Shown in pieces: positions 1 to 10,400 of a stretch of 23,668 nucleotides of DNA. Both the position numbers and the translations under genes were made by a program. The DNA lies in the NCBI GenBank assembly GCA_905182995.1, contig CAJJDP010000058.1:1-23668 (forward strand), given 5' to 3'. Position 1 is the stretch's first letter; every line of letters starts with the position of its first letter. The notes under the pieces are model-generated. The model did not search any database, had not been told where the DNA came from, and saw only the letters and a program-made list of their open reading frames with translations. This DNA comes from Paramecium octaurelia (lineage: Eukaryota; Ciliophora; Oligohymenophorea; Peniculida; Parameciidae).

Positions 1-25
1 ATAATTTGGATCTGAGCAATTTGAA

Positions 26-1952
26 TCATTTGAACAAGAGCTGCAATTAGGTTTGAATTAATGAACAGTAACATAAAACTAATAAAACCCACAAAACCAT
101 AGATAGGTTCATTATGCCTAAGCACTCAAACTAAACTGTTATGCTATTATACGTACAGATTTATTTACGTTTGATCACTATTTCAGTTGAATTACTTGAT
201 GTCAATTCTGTTTAAGGAATTCCATCTAAACTAAAAATAAATGATCCATCTTCAGGGAAGTTAGGCCCGAAAACCCCATAAAAAGAAATAGTTATAGCAT
301 GATGAGGATCTTCTATTGCAACAATTCTTTAAAACTTTGCCTATGCCCAAATAAAAGGTCCTTCAAATATTCTTTATTGGGATTTCCAAATTGAATAATA
401 AATTCCTGATCCCTTAAGAAACCAACAGCACTCAAAAGGGTATATTCTGGGTATGCCTCTAGATCTAATTCTAGGCCTATGAATTCTTTAATAATGTATT
501 TAGAATCGAATATAATGATGATTTTTACAATTTGTTTGATCATCGTCTTCCTAACAATGGGTGGTATTAATTTTTTATTAATAAGAACCTAAACATTAAC
601 TACATGTCCCCCATTTGGATTTCAAATATCCACCTTAGCACTAAGCGCATTTAAATTTTTCTTCACATCTCAAGCAATTAATTGATTGGACAATACCCAG
701 AATAAACATAACAACTTCTTAATCCCCTACAACATAAAATAAATTTACTAATAGTTCCCTATGATTTTTATAATGACAGTATTTGCTATATTGGCATAGA
801 AATATAAAATATTATACAGATTATCAGTATAACAAATACCATTAAACACCGTATTTTATTTGGTTTCAGTATAATATCTGAATAATTTGTCCGCTTTCAA
901 ATTACCTTAATCATCGGTATATAGTTAACCATAGTAATTATCATTTATTAAAAATTGAATACTACTTAAAGGTGGCATTTTATTAAAGCGCAGTAGATCA
1001 AGAGTAAACGCTATCATGAATGATCCTGGATTTGTCGGCAATGTTAGAACTCTATATAGCCCTTGTTTATTTATAAACAATCCATAAATATAATAACCAT
1101 CAAATTGTATATTTTCTGGTATTTAATTACTGAAAATCATAAATAATTTGTCATTTAAATTACTCTGTAGATTTATAATATGAAATATAAAGACTAAGAA
1201 AGGTGGAAACTAATTATAATAATCAATACTTGAATAAGGCTCACAAACTCCTTTCACATATTTTATTAACTAATCTGGGATGTAGGCCTGCAACCCTAAT
1301 TTTTAACAAAATACATAGCTGTGCTTGGGCATACGTATGTACATGCGTTCTCAGGTGTAAAAGTACCAAAAAGAAAACAATGAGTACACTAGTTTAATTT
1401 GCTTCCGAAACATATTCTGCAAGTGACACTATAGGACAGATACGAGTAAATTTTTCATTGAGACATTTGCGCTTAGAGAGTTTATCTCAAATTTATGGTA
1501 ACCAGAAATATAAGTAGAATTTATTGTAGTATTGATAGATTAAATGATTGCAACCTAATTATTGCAAAATCCTTGAGAAACACTTACTTTTTCGATCTCA
1601 TCATAAGTTATTAATTTCTAATTGGAGCCAATACTGTACGATACAAAATCCGTGTTATTCCACAAGTTAAAAATTTGAGATCATATGTGATTAAATACAT
1701 AGAATAGGAATTTGCTGATAAACTGCTCATATATGTTGCTGATTGTGATTAAGCATTTAAAGTTATATAGCTCCCTTCTGCTGAGCAAGTCATATAATTA
1801 GCAGGTATATTTGGATTACCAAATTGACTTATGAATCCATCAGTATCTGTGTTACTAAATTGCTTGATTGTTGTTATATATGAACTTATTCTCACCCACG
1901 CACAACTAATCTATTGAAGGATTACAATAATAGCACACATTAGTATGATCAT
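26..1952 (-). pseudogene. Cys-rich secreted/membrane protein relic, multiple frame breaks
   Basis: Read on the minus strand with TAA/TAG as Gln. The start at 1952 gives a clear signal peptide (MIILMCAIIVILQQISC). Coding-like sequence then continues to a TGA at 26-28, but only by changing frame several times (near 1680, 1435, 1240, 730, 690, 560 and 370). Cys-rich stretches carry paired C-x2-C motifs: CRICFGSKLNQC near 1430-1390 and CLRCEEKFKCAQC near 676-635. These resemble the furin-like or growth-factor-receptor Cys-rich repeats common in ciliate surface proteins. A roughly 170-codon open block at about 1262-735 separates them. The last 100 codons end in a hydrophobic segment (MVLWVLLVLCYC, near 100-70), a possible membrane anchor. 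A 33-nt GTAAGT...TAG stretch near 1588-1556 could be an intron. So many breaks suggest a pseudogene; sequencing indels are the alternative. The specific function is unknown. Confidence 0.6.
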
Positions 1953-2781
1953 CAATAATGTTAAAATATTTCTAAAAATCTTGAAAGTAAAAAGTAAAAA
2001 TAACTTAGAACAACAAAAAGAATTACAAGAAAAATGGATAAGAAATATTTTTATGCTAAAATATACGTCAATATCAAAATGGAACTTCTATGTGAAATAC
2101 AAAAGTTAGAGAAGAATTCTTTAAATCACAATTACGTTAATTAATGATGATTTCATTTTAAATAATACAATAATTAAAGAGATGAAAGGAATTTTAAGTT
2201 AGATTAAGTATAATTACATTATGGTTCAAGTGGAATTTGTATTAAAAATCGACATCCATATTTAGAGCAGAATCAAATGAATAAATCAATAAAATATTCT
2301 ACTATATATTGAACGAAACTACTTATTATCTTGATTAAAATTATATCTAGAGTATAAATTTATAATTAAGCGAGAGGTTTAAAGATGTTTTAGAATATAA
2401 TTAATAAGAGACGAGATTTCGAATCTCTATTAAATATTATAATAATAATAATATAAAAGTTGATAAAGAAATCAATTGTGAATGCTACGTTATTATCTAT
2501 AGATTAGGGTATTTGAATTATTATTATGATTAAATTTTTGGATGTTATTAGTAATATTAGATTTTTGATATGATGATTATTATTGTTAATTAATTTAATT
2601 TCGAGATTATTTTTATATTAATTATCTTGTTATTGTTCTTTAATTTCTACTGAAATTGTTGTTCTAATTATATATAAAAAGATGAATATATTAATTAAGT
2701 AATTATAATATAGATTGAATTTGTAAGGATGAGATCTACATTGCTTCCTGTGTTATTCTAAATTTTCAAAATCCTAGATTC
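1953..2781. other. AT-rich intergenic stretch, no gene recognised
   Basis: This lies between the minus-strand Cys-rich relic and the repeated locus. The plus strand has a code-6 open frame from 1945 to 2280 (111 codons, Lys/Asn-rich). That length is within chance where TGA is the only stop, and no motif was seen. A short hairpin around 2410-2430 (GAGAT, TTCGA, ATCTC) is not part of a tRNA fold. The rest is low-complexity AT. Confidence 0.5.
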
Positions 2782-3013
2782 TTTAATATATTTTCCTTTG
2801 AATTTCAACTTCCTAATTTAAGCCTCAATAACAAATATGAATTTTAAACTTGTATGTCGATGGAATTAACCAATATTATTGAGATAGCTATGGTGTATTT
2901 CTTTCTTACAATAATAATAATTATTTTTTTTATTTCAAATACAAATTAGAATTTTCATTATAAGTGAAAGAATGTGATCTTTAGTTGACCCATTTTATTT
3001 TTACATTTTAATT

Positions 3014-3244
3014 ATGGTGTTTAGATCCGATTCAGATATTAGAGGTGAATTTATTTATTTTTTTTATATTTATTATCAATTATTCAGACTCTTTAGAATG
3101 GCGTATAATATCAAATTTGGAGTTATAGTTTATCGTCATCAACCATATTTTCATCAAAAGCTTTCAATAAATGTCATCAACCTTTCAAATCCTCCTAAGT
3201 TTTAGATTCTATTTATTATCTTTTAATAAAATTATTCAGAGTGA
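3014..3244 (+). pseudogene. Possible VWA-like fragment upstream of giant gene, copy A
   Basis: This 77-codon frame (with TAG and TAA as Gln) starts MVFRSDSDIRG and contains NIKFGVIVYRHQP. The arrangement is reminiscent of ciliate and alpha-kinase-type VWA domains, where a DxSxS-like metal site is followed by a strand ending near Y-R-D-H-P. The metal-site serine pattern is degraded, and the domain is far too short. The same block recurs in copy B (4953 onward) with high protein-level conservation. It could be a decayed upstream exon, a relic, or a chance frame. The family call is an inference. Confidence 0.25.
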
Positions 3245-3316
3245 AATCAATAACTTATTTTGGAATTTGTTTTTCATTAGTCAACATCTCTGGAATTTTT
3301 AATTTTATCTTTTAAT

Positions 3317-3455
3317 TACTTTAGAATAGATGGGGTGATTTTATGTAGTTGAGTGATAGCGAAATACGATTCAGTTATTACATAATAACATTTAATTTTT
3401 TTTTCAAAAAATTAAGGTTCTTAGAAGTTTAAGAATTCATAAACTTCATTAAACT
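3317..3455. mobile_element. 139-nt copy-A-specific insertion, IES-like
   Basis: Copy B lacks this segment: its sequence passes directly from a TTTTATTA-like flank into TAAATATAAATTAGG (junction near 5254-5256). In copy A the insertion can be placed between two TA dinucleotides (3317-3318 and 3456-3457), as expected of a Paramecium internal eliminated sequence. This placement needs a 1-nt indel in the left flank. The left end (TACTTTAG) matches the family consensus TAYAGYNR only partly, and the right end matches poorly. An ordinary intergenic indel is equally possible. Confidence 0.3.
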
Positions 3456-3557
3456 TATAAATATAAATTAGGTTAATAAAGTAAAAAAAGTCATTTTGTT
3501 AACTTTTTCATATTAATCCATTGAAGAAGAACTAATTTTGACGATATTTTTCATTCA

Positions 3558-4719
3558 ATGCTGCTTCATTCACCCTTCAAGCAAAGAAAATTGCAGAAGG
3601 ATGAATAGAAAATTCCTAATAATGTTTATTCACAGAATAAACGAGCATCAACCAATCCAAATGAATATTCTAACCATAAGGCAAAGTTATTTTAAATTAC
3701 TTATGATGAATCCCCTGTTAATTATAAGTTTAACAAGAATCTAGTTATAGAAACATGTTCCAATTTAATTTTGGAGCTTTTGAGATTTTTTTCATTATTA
3801 GAATTTTAATAGAATTATGAATGATATATATCTTTTTCAAAGTATTTTATTTTTCTTATGAATTAACATTAAATTAGTGATGAAGGAGTAGCAGAATAAT
3901 TGGTAGAATTATGTGATCAAATAAATGAGGGCATCTGGAGTGATGAATGCGAGATTTTAGAGATGTTTAAAGACATATTTGAAAAACTGAATGAGAAAGA
4001 TCAAAAGGCTGCTCTTATCTACATTAAAGCTAATTAATAAACCTTTATCTATGTAAAGAAACTCGAATTGGAATATTTAACTACAGAAGATATTTCAACT
4101 GAAATCCAGGAAGTTATCGATTATAAAAAGATTTACTAATAACTAATTCAACAAACAGACTGGTAATAGTTAATAAATCTCTTAAAATAAAAAGAGTTTT
4201 GTGATTAAAACAATATCAACCCAATAATTATAAATAATTTTGAAATTATATAAAAACTTAAAGAAAAAGTTGTCGACCTTTTGAATCTCAATCGTTTATC
4301 AAAGATTACAGAATGGGGATATCCTTATAAAGATATATTTAAAATTTTATTAGGGTTTATAGACAAGAATAATGATCTTGATGAATCAGAAGCAAAAAAA
4401 TTAGAAATGACTATAGGTGCTTTATTAGAAGAATAAGTTTTGTAATTTTTAGAGTACGAAAATAATTTATTGCAAACAGAAAACTATGAAATGATTAATA
4501 AAATTATTTCTGCCATTTAATTGGAAGGAAAAAACTGTTAAGATTTTTCAACAGAATTATAATCTCTCTCCTTTGATTAATAAATATTTATTAAGCTCTG
4601 CACTATTTCAACAAAAGAAAAAGCACTTGAGAATGTTAAAAAATAAGTTTCACAGTTACTTTATTGTGAGAATGTTAAACGGGAATATAAAATAGATTTC
4701 AAAAAAGTAGATTAAAATA
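3558..4719 (+). CDS. Giant VLIG-type GTPase/VWA protein, 5' part, copy A (partial, one in-frame TGA)
   Basis: The start at 3558 (MLLHSPFKQRK) opens a code-6 frame that joins, through a 36-nt intron at 3842-3877, to a long acidic helical region (DEGVAEQLVELCDQ). This stays open to the single-N junction at 4720. Upstream in the same frame is a TGA (3522-3524), which supports this start. One codon, TGA at 3822-3824 (codon 89), interrupts the frame; copy B has TGG (Trp) there. The stretch 4241-4719 is identical to 7493-7971, so this segment very probably continues directly into the intact body of the gene in copy C. No domain was recognised in this N-terminal part. The TGA may be a sequencing error, an allelic lesion, or a sign that the true start is downstream. 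Confidence 0.65.
3842..3877 (+). other. Intron, 36 nt (copy A)
   Basis: It runs from GTATTTTATT to AAATTAG. Removing it joins the first exon to the DEGVAEQ exon in the same frame, with an Asn codon spanning the junction. The equivalent in copy B is 35 nt long. Confidence 0.6.
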
Positions 4720-4720
4720 N
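4720..4720. other. Single-N assembly junction 1
   Basis: A lone ambiguous base separates the abrupt end of copy A from the abrupt start of copy B. The left side should continue as in 6519-6560 or 7971-8010. Instead it jumps back to sequence matching 2782. This is what a joined but unmerged contig overlap looks like. Confidence 0.9.
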
Positions 4721-5357
4721 TTTAATATATTTTCCTTTGAATTTCAACTATCCTAATTTAAGCCTCTATAACAAATCAGAATTTTAAACATGTATGTCAG
4801 TAAATTAACCAATATTATTGTGAAATCTATGGTTATTTCTTTCTTAAAATAATAATAATTATTTTTTTTATTTCAAATACAAGTTAGAATTTCATTTATA
4901 AGTGAAAGAATGTGATCTTTAGTTGAGCCATTTTTATTTTTACATTTTAATTATGGTGTTTATATCTGATTCAGATATTAGAGGTGAATTTATTTATTTT
5001 TTTTATATTTATTATCAATTATTCAGACTCTTTAGAATGGCATATAATATCAAATTTAGAGTTATAGTTTATCGTCATCAACCATATTTTCATCAAAAGC
5101 TTTCAATAAATGTCATCAACTTTTCAAATCTCTTAGTTTTTAGATTCTATTTATTATCTTTTAATAATATTATTCAGAGTGAAATCAATAATTTATTTTG
5201 GAATTTGTTTATCATTAGTTAACATCTCTGGAATTTTTAATTTTATCTTTTATTATAAATATAAATTAGGTTTAAAATAAAGTAAAAAAAATAATTTTGT
5301 TAACTTTTCATTTTAATCCATTGTAGAAGAACTAATTTTTACGATATTTTTCATTCA
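4721..5357. other. Upstream flank of giant gene in copy B, including VWA-like fragment
   Basis: The block corresponding to the 3014 fragment starts at 4953 (MVFISDSDIRG, then NIKFRVIVYRHQP). Unlike in copy A, the frame is open from an ATG at 4923 straight into the 5358 start when TAA/TAG are read as Gln, ending at the TGA at 5619. The stretch between about 5223 and 5357 reads like translated AT-rich noncoding sequence, so I do not treat it as coding. The IES-like insertion of copy A is absent here. Confidence 0.4.
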
Positions 5358-7491
5358 ATGCTGCTTCATTCATCCTTCAAGCAAAGAAAATTGCAGAAGG
5401 AAAAATATAAAATTCCTAGTAATGTTTATTCACAGAATAAACGAGCATCAACCAACCCAAATGAATATTCTATCCATAAGGCAAAGTTATTTTTAATTAG
5501 TTATGATGAATCCCCTGTTAATTATAAGTTTAAAAAGAATCTAGTTATAGAAAAATGTTCCAATTTAATTTTGGAACTTTTGAGATTTTTCTTAATTATT
5601 AGAATTTTAATAGAATTATGAATGGTATATATCTTTTTAAAAGTATTTTATTTTCTTATTAATTATCTTTAAATTAGTGATGAAGGAGTAGCAGAATAAT
5701 TGGTAGAATTATGTGATCAAATAAATGAGGGCATCTGGAGTAATGAATGCGAGGTTTTAGAAATGTTTAAAGAAATATTTGAAAAACTGAATGAGAAAGA
5801 TCAAAAGGCTGCTCTTGTCTACATTAAAGCTAATTAATAAACTTCTATCTATGTAAAGATTCTCGAATTGGAATATTTAACTACAGAAGATATTTCAACT
5901 GAAATCCAGGAGGTTATCGATTATAAAAAGATTTACTAATAACTAATTCAACAGACAGACTGGTAATAGTTAATAAATCTCTTAAAATAAAAAGAGTTTT
6001 GTGTTTAAAACAATATCAACCCAATAATAATAAATAATTATGAAATTCTATAAAAACTTAAAGAAAAAGTTGTTGACCTTTTGAATCTCAATCGTTTATC
6101 AAAGATTACAGAATGGGGATATCCTTATAAAGATATATTTAAAATTTTATTAGGGTTTATAGACAAGAATAATGATCTTGATGAATCAGAAGCAAAAAAA
6201 TTAGAAATGACTATAGGTGCTTTATTAGAAGAATAAGTTTTGTAATTTTTAGAGTACGAAAATAATTTATTGCAAACAGAAAACTATGAAATGATTAATA
6301 AAATTATTTCTGCCATTTAATTGGAAGGAAAAAACTGTTAAGATTTTTCAACAGAATTATAATCTCTCTCCTTTGATTAATAAATATTTATTAAGCTCTG
6401 CACTATTTCAACAAAAGAAAAAGCACTTGAGAATGTTAAAAAATAAGTTTCACAGTTACTTTATTGTGAGAATGTTAAACGGGAATATAAAATAGATTTC
6501 AAAAAAGTAGATTAAAATATTTTGAATTATCATGGATTTGAGAGCCTGTACTTTAGCATAATCTTCTACTTTTGGTAGTAATATTGCTAACAGAAATATG
6601 GTGAATTTAATTAATTGCAAATTAATCTAAAAAAACTCACAAAAATTGAATAAAAGTTAAGATTGATAAAGAGTTTTATTTCTAAAGTAAAAGAAAATAG
6701 CTAAGATTAAATTTACCTTTTTATAATCCATCATTTAATATAATTTTCATGTTAAAAAGAAGAATATCTAGAAAAAGAAAAAATATTCATCTATTAAGAG
6801 TTCTAACAAAATAATTACAATTTAATTTATTAATTAATCAAAAAGGATATTCAAAGCGTTTTATAAACTGATTTATATTGTTAATTAAGCATTTTAAGAT
6901 TTATACCTATATTTAAATTGAAAAAATTAAGAATCTAGTTCACTCAATAGAATTAAAATGTTGAACAAAGTTTAAGAGGAGAATAAAATGATACCAGTTA
7001 AGATAATGATGCTACTTTGAAAAAGTAAGATGATTTGATAAAGAATTGTTCATAAGAGATTCTTAATTAAAATTTTGTTTCGAGCTTAACAACTTAATAG
7101 CAATTTGTTATATTGCTTTTGTTCTAGAATCCTTAAAGAGAATTTAATGATGAAAAAATAAAAGATTTAAAGTTACAATTTATACTTCAGAAGAGCGATG
7201 AAATTGATATATACATAAGTGAATTAATAAATCAAGAATAAAAATTATCATATGGAGAAATTGTGTTATTTTTAGAATTGTTGAATCCAAAATTCAATAA
7301 ATTAATAGCAAGCATCATCAGGCTATATAAGATAAGTTAATCTTTCAAGCTTTTAAGGGCATTGATGTGCTTAAACGATTATTTTATAGAAAATTATAAC
7401 TTAGAAAGAAAGCAAGAAGAATTCTCATTTGAACAAACATCCTAATTTTCAGAAGAATTAATCAAGGAGTTGTTGCTATTAAATGAAAAGG
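5358..7491 (+). CDS. Giant VLIG-type GTPase/VWA protein, 5' part, copy B (partial, one frameshift)
   Basis: This second version of the gene's 5' part starts MLLHSSFKQRK. The first exon runs in one frame to about 5590. There copy B has one extra base relative to copy A (T5-C-TTA against T7-C), and without correction the frame ends at the TGA at 5619-5621. After the shift, frame +1 reads through TGG (5623-5625, the Trp that is TGA in copy A). It then crosses a 35-nt intron (5643-5677) into the DEGVAEQ exon, open to the N at 7492. The protein is nearly the same as that of copies A and C, and most differences are substitutions that keep the frame. It is probably an allele or a close paralog brought in by the assembly rather than a separate tandem gene. 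Confidence 0.6.
5643..5677 (+). other. Intron, 35 nt (copy B)
   Basis: It runs from GTATTTTATT to AAATTAG, homologous to the intron at 3842-3877. Splicing places an Asn codon across the junction and enters the DEGVAEQ frame. Confidence 0.6.
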
Positions 7492-7492
7492 N
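7492..7492. other. Single-N assembly junction 2
   Basis: The left side ends with sequence homologous to 8930-8943. The right side restarts with sequence homologous to 6041 and identical to 4241. This is the same kind of artefact as at 4720. Confidence 0.9.
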
Positions 7493-7493
7493 T

Positions 7494-10400
7494 GAAATTA
7501 TATAAAAACTTAAAGAAAAAGTTGTCGACCTTTTGAATCTCAATCGTTTATCAAAGATTACAGAATGGGGATATCCTTATAAAGATATATTTAAAATTTT
7601 ATTAGGGTTTATAGACAAGAATAATGATCTTGATGAATCAGAAGCAAAAAAATTAGAAATGACTATAGGTGCTTTATTAGAAGAATAAGTTTTGTAATTT
7701 TTAGAGTACGAAAATAATTTATTGCAAACAGAAAACTATGAAATGATTAATAAAATTATTTCTGCCATTTAATTGGAAGGAAAAAACTGTTAAGATTTTT
7801 CAACAGAATTATAATCTCTCTCCTTTGATTAATAAATATTTATTAAGCTCTGCACTATTTCAACAAAAGAAAAAGCACTTGAGAATGTTAAAAAATAAGT
7901 TTCACAGTTACTTTATTGTGAGAATGTTAAACGGGAATATAAAATAGATTTCAAAAAAGTAGATTAAAATATTTTGAATTATCATGGATTTGAGAGCCTG
8001 TACTTTAGCATAATCTTCTACTTTTGGTAGTAATATTGCTAACAGAAATATGGTGAATTTAATTAATTGCAAATTAATCTAAAAAAACTCACAAAAATTG
8101 AATAAAAGTTAAGATTGATAAAGGGTTTTATTTCTAAAGTAAAAGAAAATAGCTAAGATTAAATTTACCTTTTTATAATTCATCATTTAATATAATTTTC
8201 ATGTTAAAAAGAAGAATATCTAGAAAAAGAAAAAATATTCACCTATTAAGAGTTCTAACAAAATAATTACAATTTAATTTGTTAATTAATTAAAAAGGAT
8301 ATTCAAAGCGTTTTATAAACTGATTTATATTGCTAATTAAACATTTTAAGTTTCATACCTATATTTAAATTGAAAAAGTTAAGAATCTAGTTCACTCAAT
8401 AGAATGAAAATGTTGAACAAAGTTTAAGAGGAGAATAAAATGATGTCAGTTAAGATAATGATGCTACTTTGAAAAAGTAAGATGATTTGATAAAGAATTG
8501 TTCATAAGAAATTCTTAATTAAAATTTTGTTACGAGCTTAACAACTTAATAGCAATTTGTTATATCGCTTTTGTTCTAGAATCCTTAAAGAGAATTTTAT
8601 GATGAAAAAATAAAAGATTTAGAGTTACAATTTATACTTCAGAAGAGCGATGATATTGATAATTACATAAGCGAATTAATAAATCAAGAAAAAAAATTAT
8701 CATATGGAGAAATTGTGTTATTTTTAGAATTGTTGAATCCAAAATTCAAAAAATTTATAACAAGCATCATCAAGCTCTATAAGATAAGTTAATCTTTCAA
8801 GCTCGTTAGGGCATTGATGTGCTTAAACGATTATTTTATAGAAAATTATAACTTAGAAGGAAAGCAATAAGAATTCTCATTTGAACAAACGGCCTTATTT
8901 TCAGAAGAATTAATCAAGGAGTTATTGCTATTAAATGAAAAGGAATTATTTTCTTTGAAAATTCTTTTCGGAAGGAATAAATTTCAGATACTTTTAGTGG
9001 CAACAGTCAATTAATATTTAATTTCACAGACTAAAACCAAAAATAATTATATGAATATTCTTAAAAAATTAGTCCCAATGTGCCCAGGAAAATATAATGT
9101 TAAGATTCAAACATTCAGAGCCCTATTTGTGAGTCTAAGACCTTGGTTATTGAATTACTTACTCTCATTAAATATAAAGCAATATATTACACCTAGTGTT
9201 TTTAAAAGAACATTAATAATTATTTTTACAATTATGGTTAAAAAGGATGAATAGATCTCAAAATTGATACTATCTAATCTTCATTATTTTTTTGATTAGC
9301 CTTGTTATGATTTCGATTAAATTTGGTGGGCAAAAAAAAGATAAATTATTGATAAATATAATTTCAAGTTAAACTTAATACAATTTTTAAACTCTAGAGA
9401 CCTGATTTAAAATTTATCGGAGGAATGCTTATCATTATTTTTGGAGAATCCTCAGTTTTATAAGGAAGAACTGGGAAAAGTAAATTACTTTAAGCGTATC
9501 CAATTAAATTCTGTTTACTTTCTTCAAAAAAATATATTTGATTAATGTCCTTTAGATGGTGGTTTTACTCTTGAAGATTTCAATATCTCCTTAACTGAAA
9601 CAACATCGCAATAAGAAATGAGAATTGTTCAAGATTGGATGGATAATATGAAGGATACATCAAAATTTAAGGAATTAATTCCTTTTTTTTTCAACATTAT
9701 TAAGAGAGGGGAATCATCAAAAAAGCTATTGTCTATAATAACTACATACAGAAGTCAAAATAAAGAATCAATGAAGATTATCAGTAATATGAAGGCCTTG
9801 TTTTAATTGTTTTATAACAACTCTAATGATGAACTAAAAGTTATGTTGCTGAAACTCTATTAAAGCATGTATCCTATCCCTTTGATTTTTCAAAATCCAT
9901 CCTTGTAAGCCGCTAAAGAGGAAATCGATTTATTTGGATTTAATGAGAAACTCTATTATGTATTTAAAAAATCTTTCTCTATCATCAATTTTTCATTAAG
10001 TGAAAAATAAGCTTAAATAGGAAAGACAGAATTGATCAATTAATTATTTTATCAATAAGAAAAATTTGAGACTTAGGATACCTGCCAATTAAACAATAAT
10101 ACTATTGATATTATGTTTGATACATAATTTAATGGGTCAAGAAACCTTAGTGTGGCTGATGCTCATGGCTAAATACCTATTGAAATTTTGGTAAAAATTT
10201 TGCCCTTGTTTAAAATGTGGATTATACAATTTGATTCTGAATTAGAACTTATTGAAAATTATAACTAGTTAAAAAAAATCAAGAATACTCCTTATATAGA
10301 TAACCATAAGGTATGCTTTCTAATAAGAAATTACAAAGGAGAATTAGAAGAGAATAAAAATAATGAATAATATAAGAAAATTTTAGAGCAAATAAAAAAA

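Larger units (their letters stand above)
2782..4719 (+). repeat. Repeated locus, copy A
   Basis: This stretch aligns end to end with 4721-6519 (copy B), with a few percent substitutions, small indels and one insertion of about 139 nt (3317-3455). It contains the upstream flank and the 5' part of the giant GTPase-VWA gene. From about 4280 to 4719 copies A, B and C are identical by eye. At the two early differences (4248 and 4274) A agrees with copy C and not with B. The copy ends abruptly at a single N. Confidence 0.9.
4721..6519 (+). repeat. Repeated locus, copy B (left part)
   Basis: This is the counterpart of 2782-4719. Copy B continues past this point to 7491. Its last 1,450 nt (6042-7491) align without net indels to 7494-8943, with scattered substitutions. 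Confidence 0.9.

Noticed and set aside
1203..1397. Plus-strand standard-code frame with several Cys codons
   Set aside because: It is antisense to the Cys-rich minus-strand relic, which has a signal peptide and C-x2-C repeats.
1945..2280. Code-6 open frame of 111 codons on the plus strand, overlapping the minus-strand start
   Set aside because: Where TGA is the only stop, AT-rich DNA gives frames of this length by chance. The product is Lys/Asn/Ile-rich without motifs.
2405..2435. Hairpin GAGAT-TTCGA-ATCTC resembling a tRNA T-arm
   Set aside because: The loop is 5 nt, not the TTCRANY 7-nt loop with a paired stem, and no acceptor, D or anticodon arm surrounds it.
2782..8943. True tandem triplication of the gene's 5' part
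   Set aside because: Copies end abruptly at single Ns, and A and C overlap exactly, which fits an assembly overlap better than a biological array.
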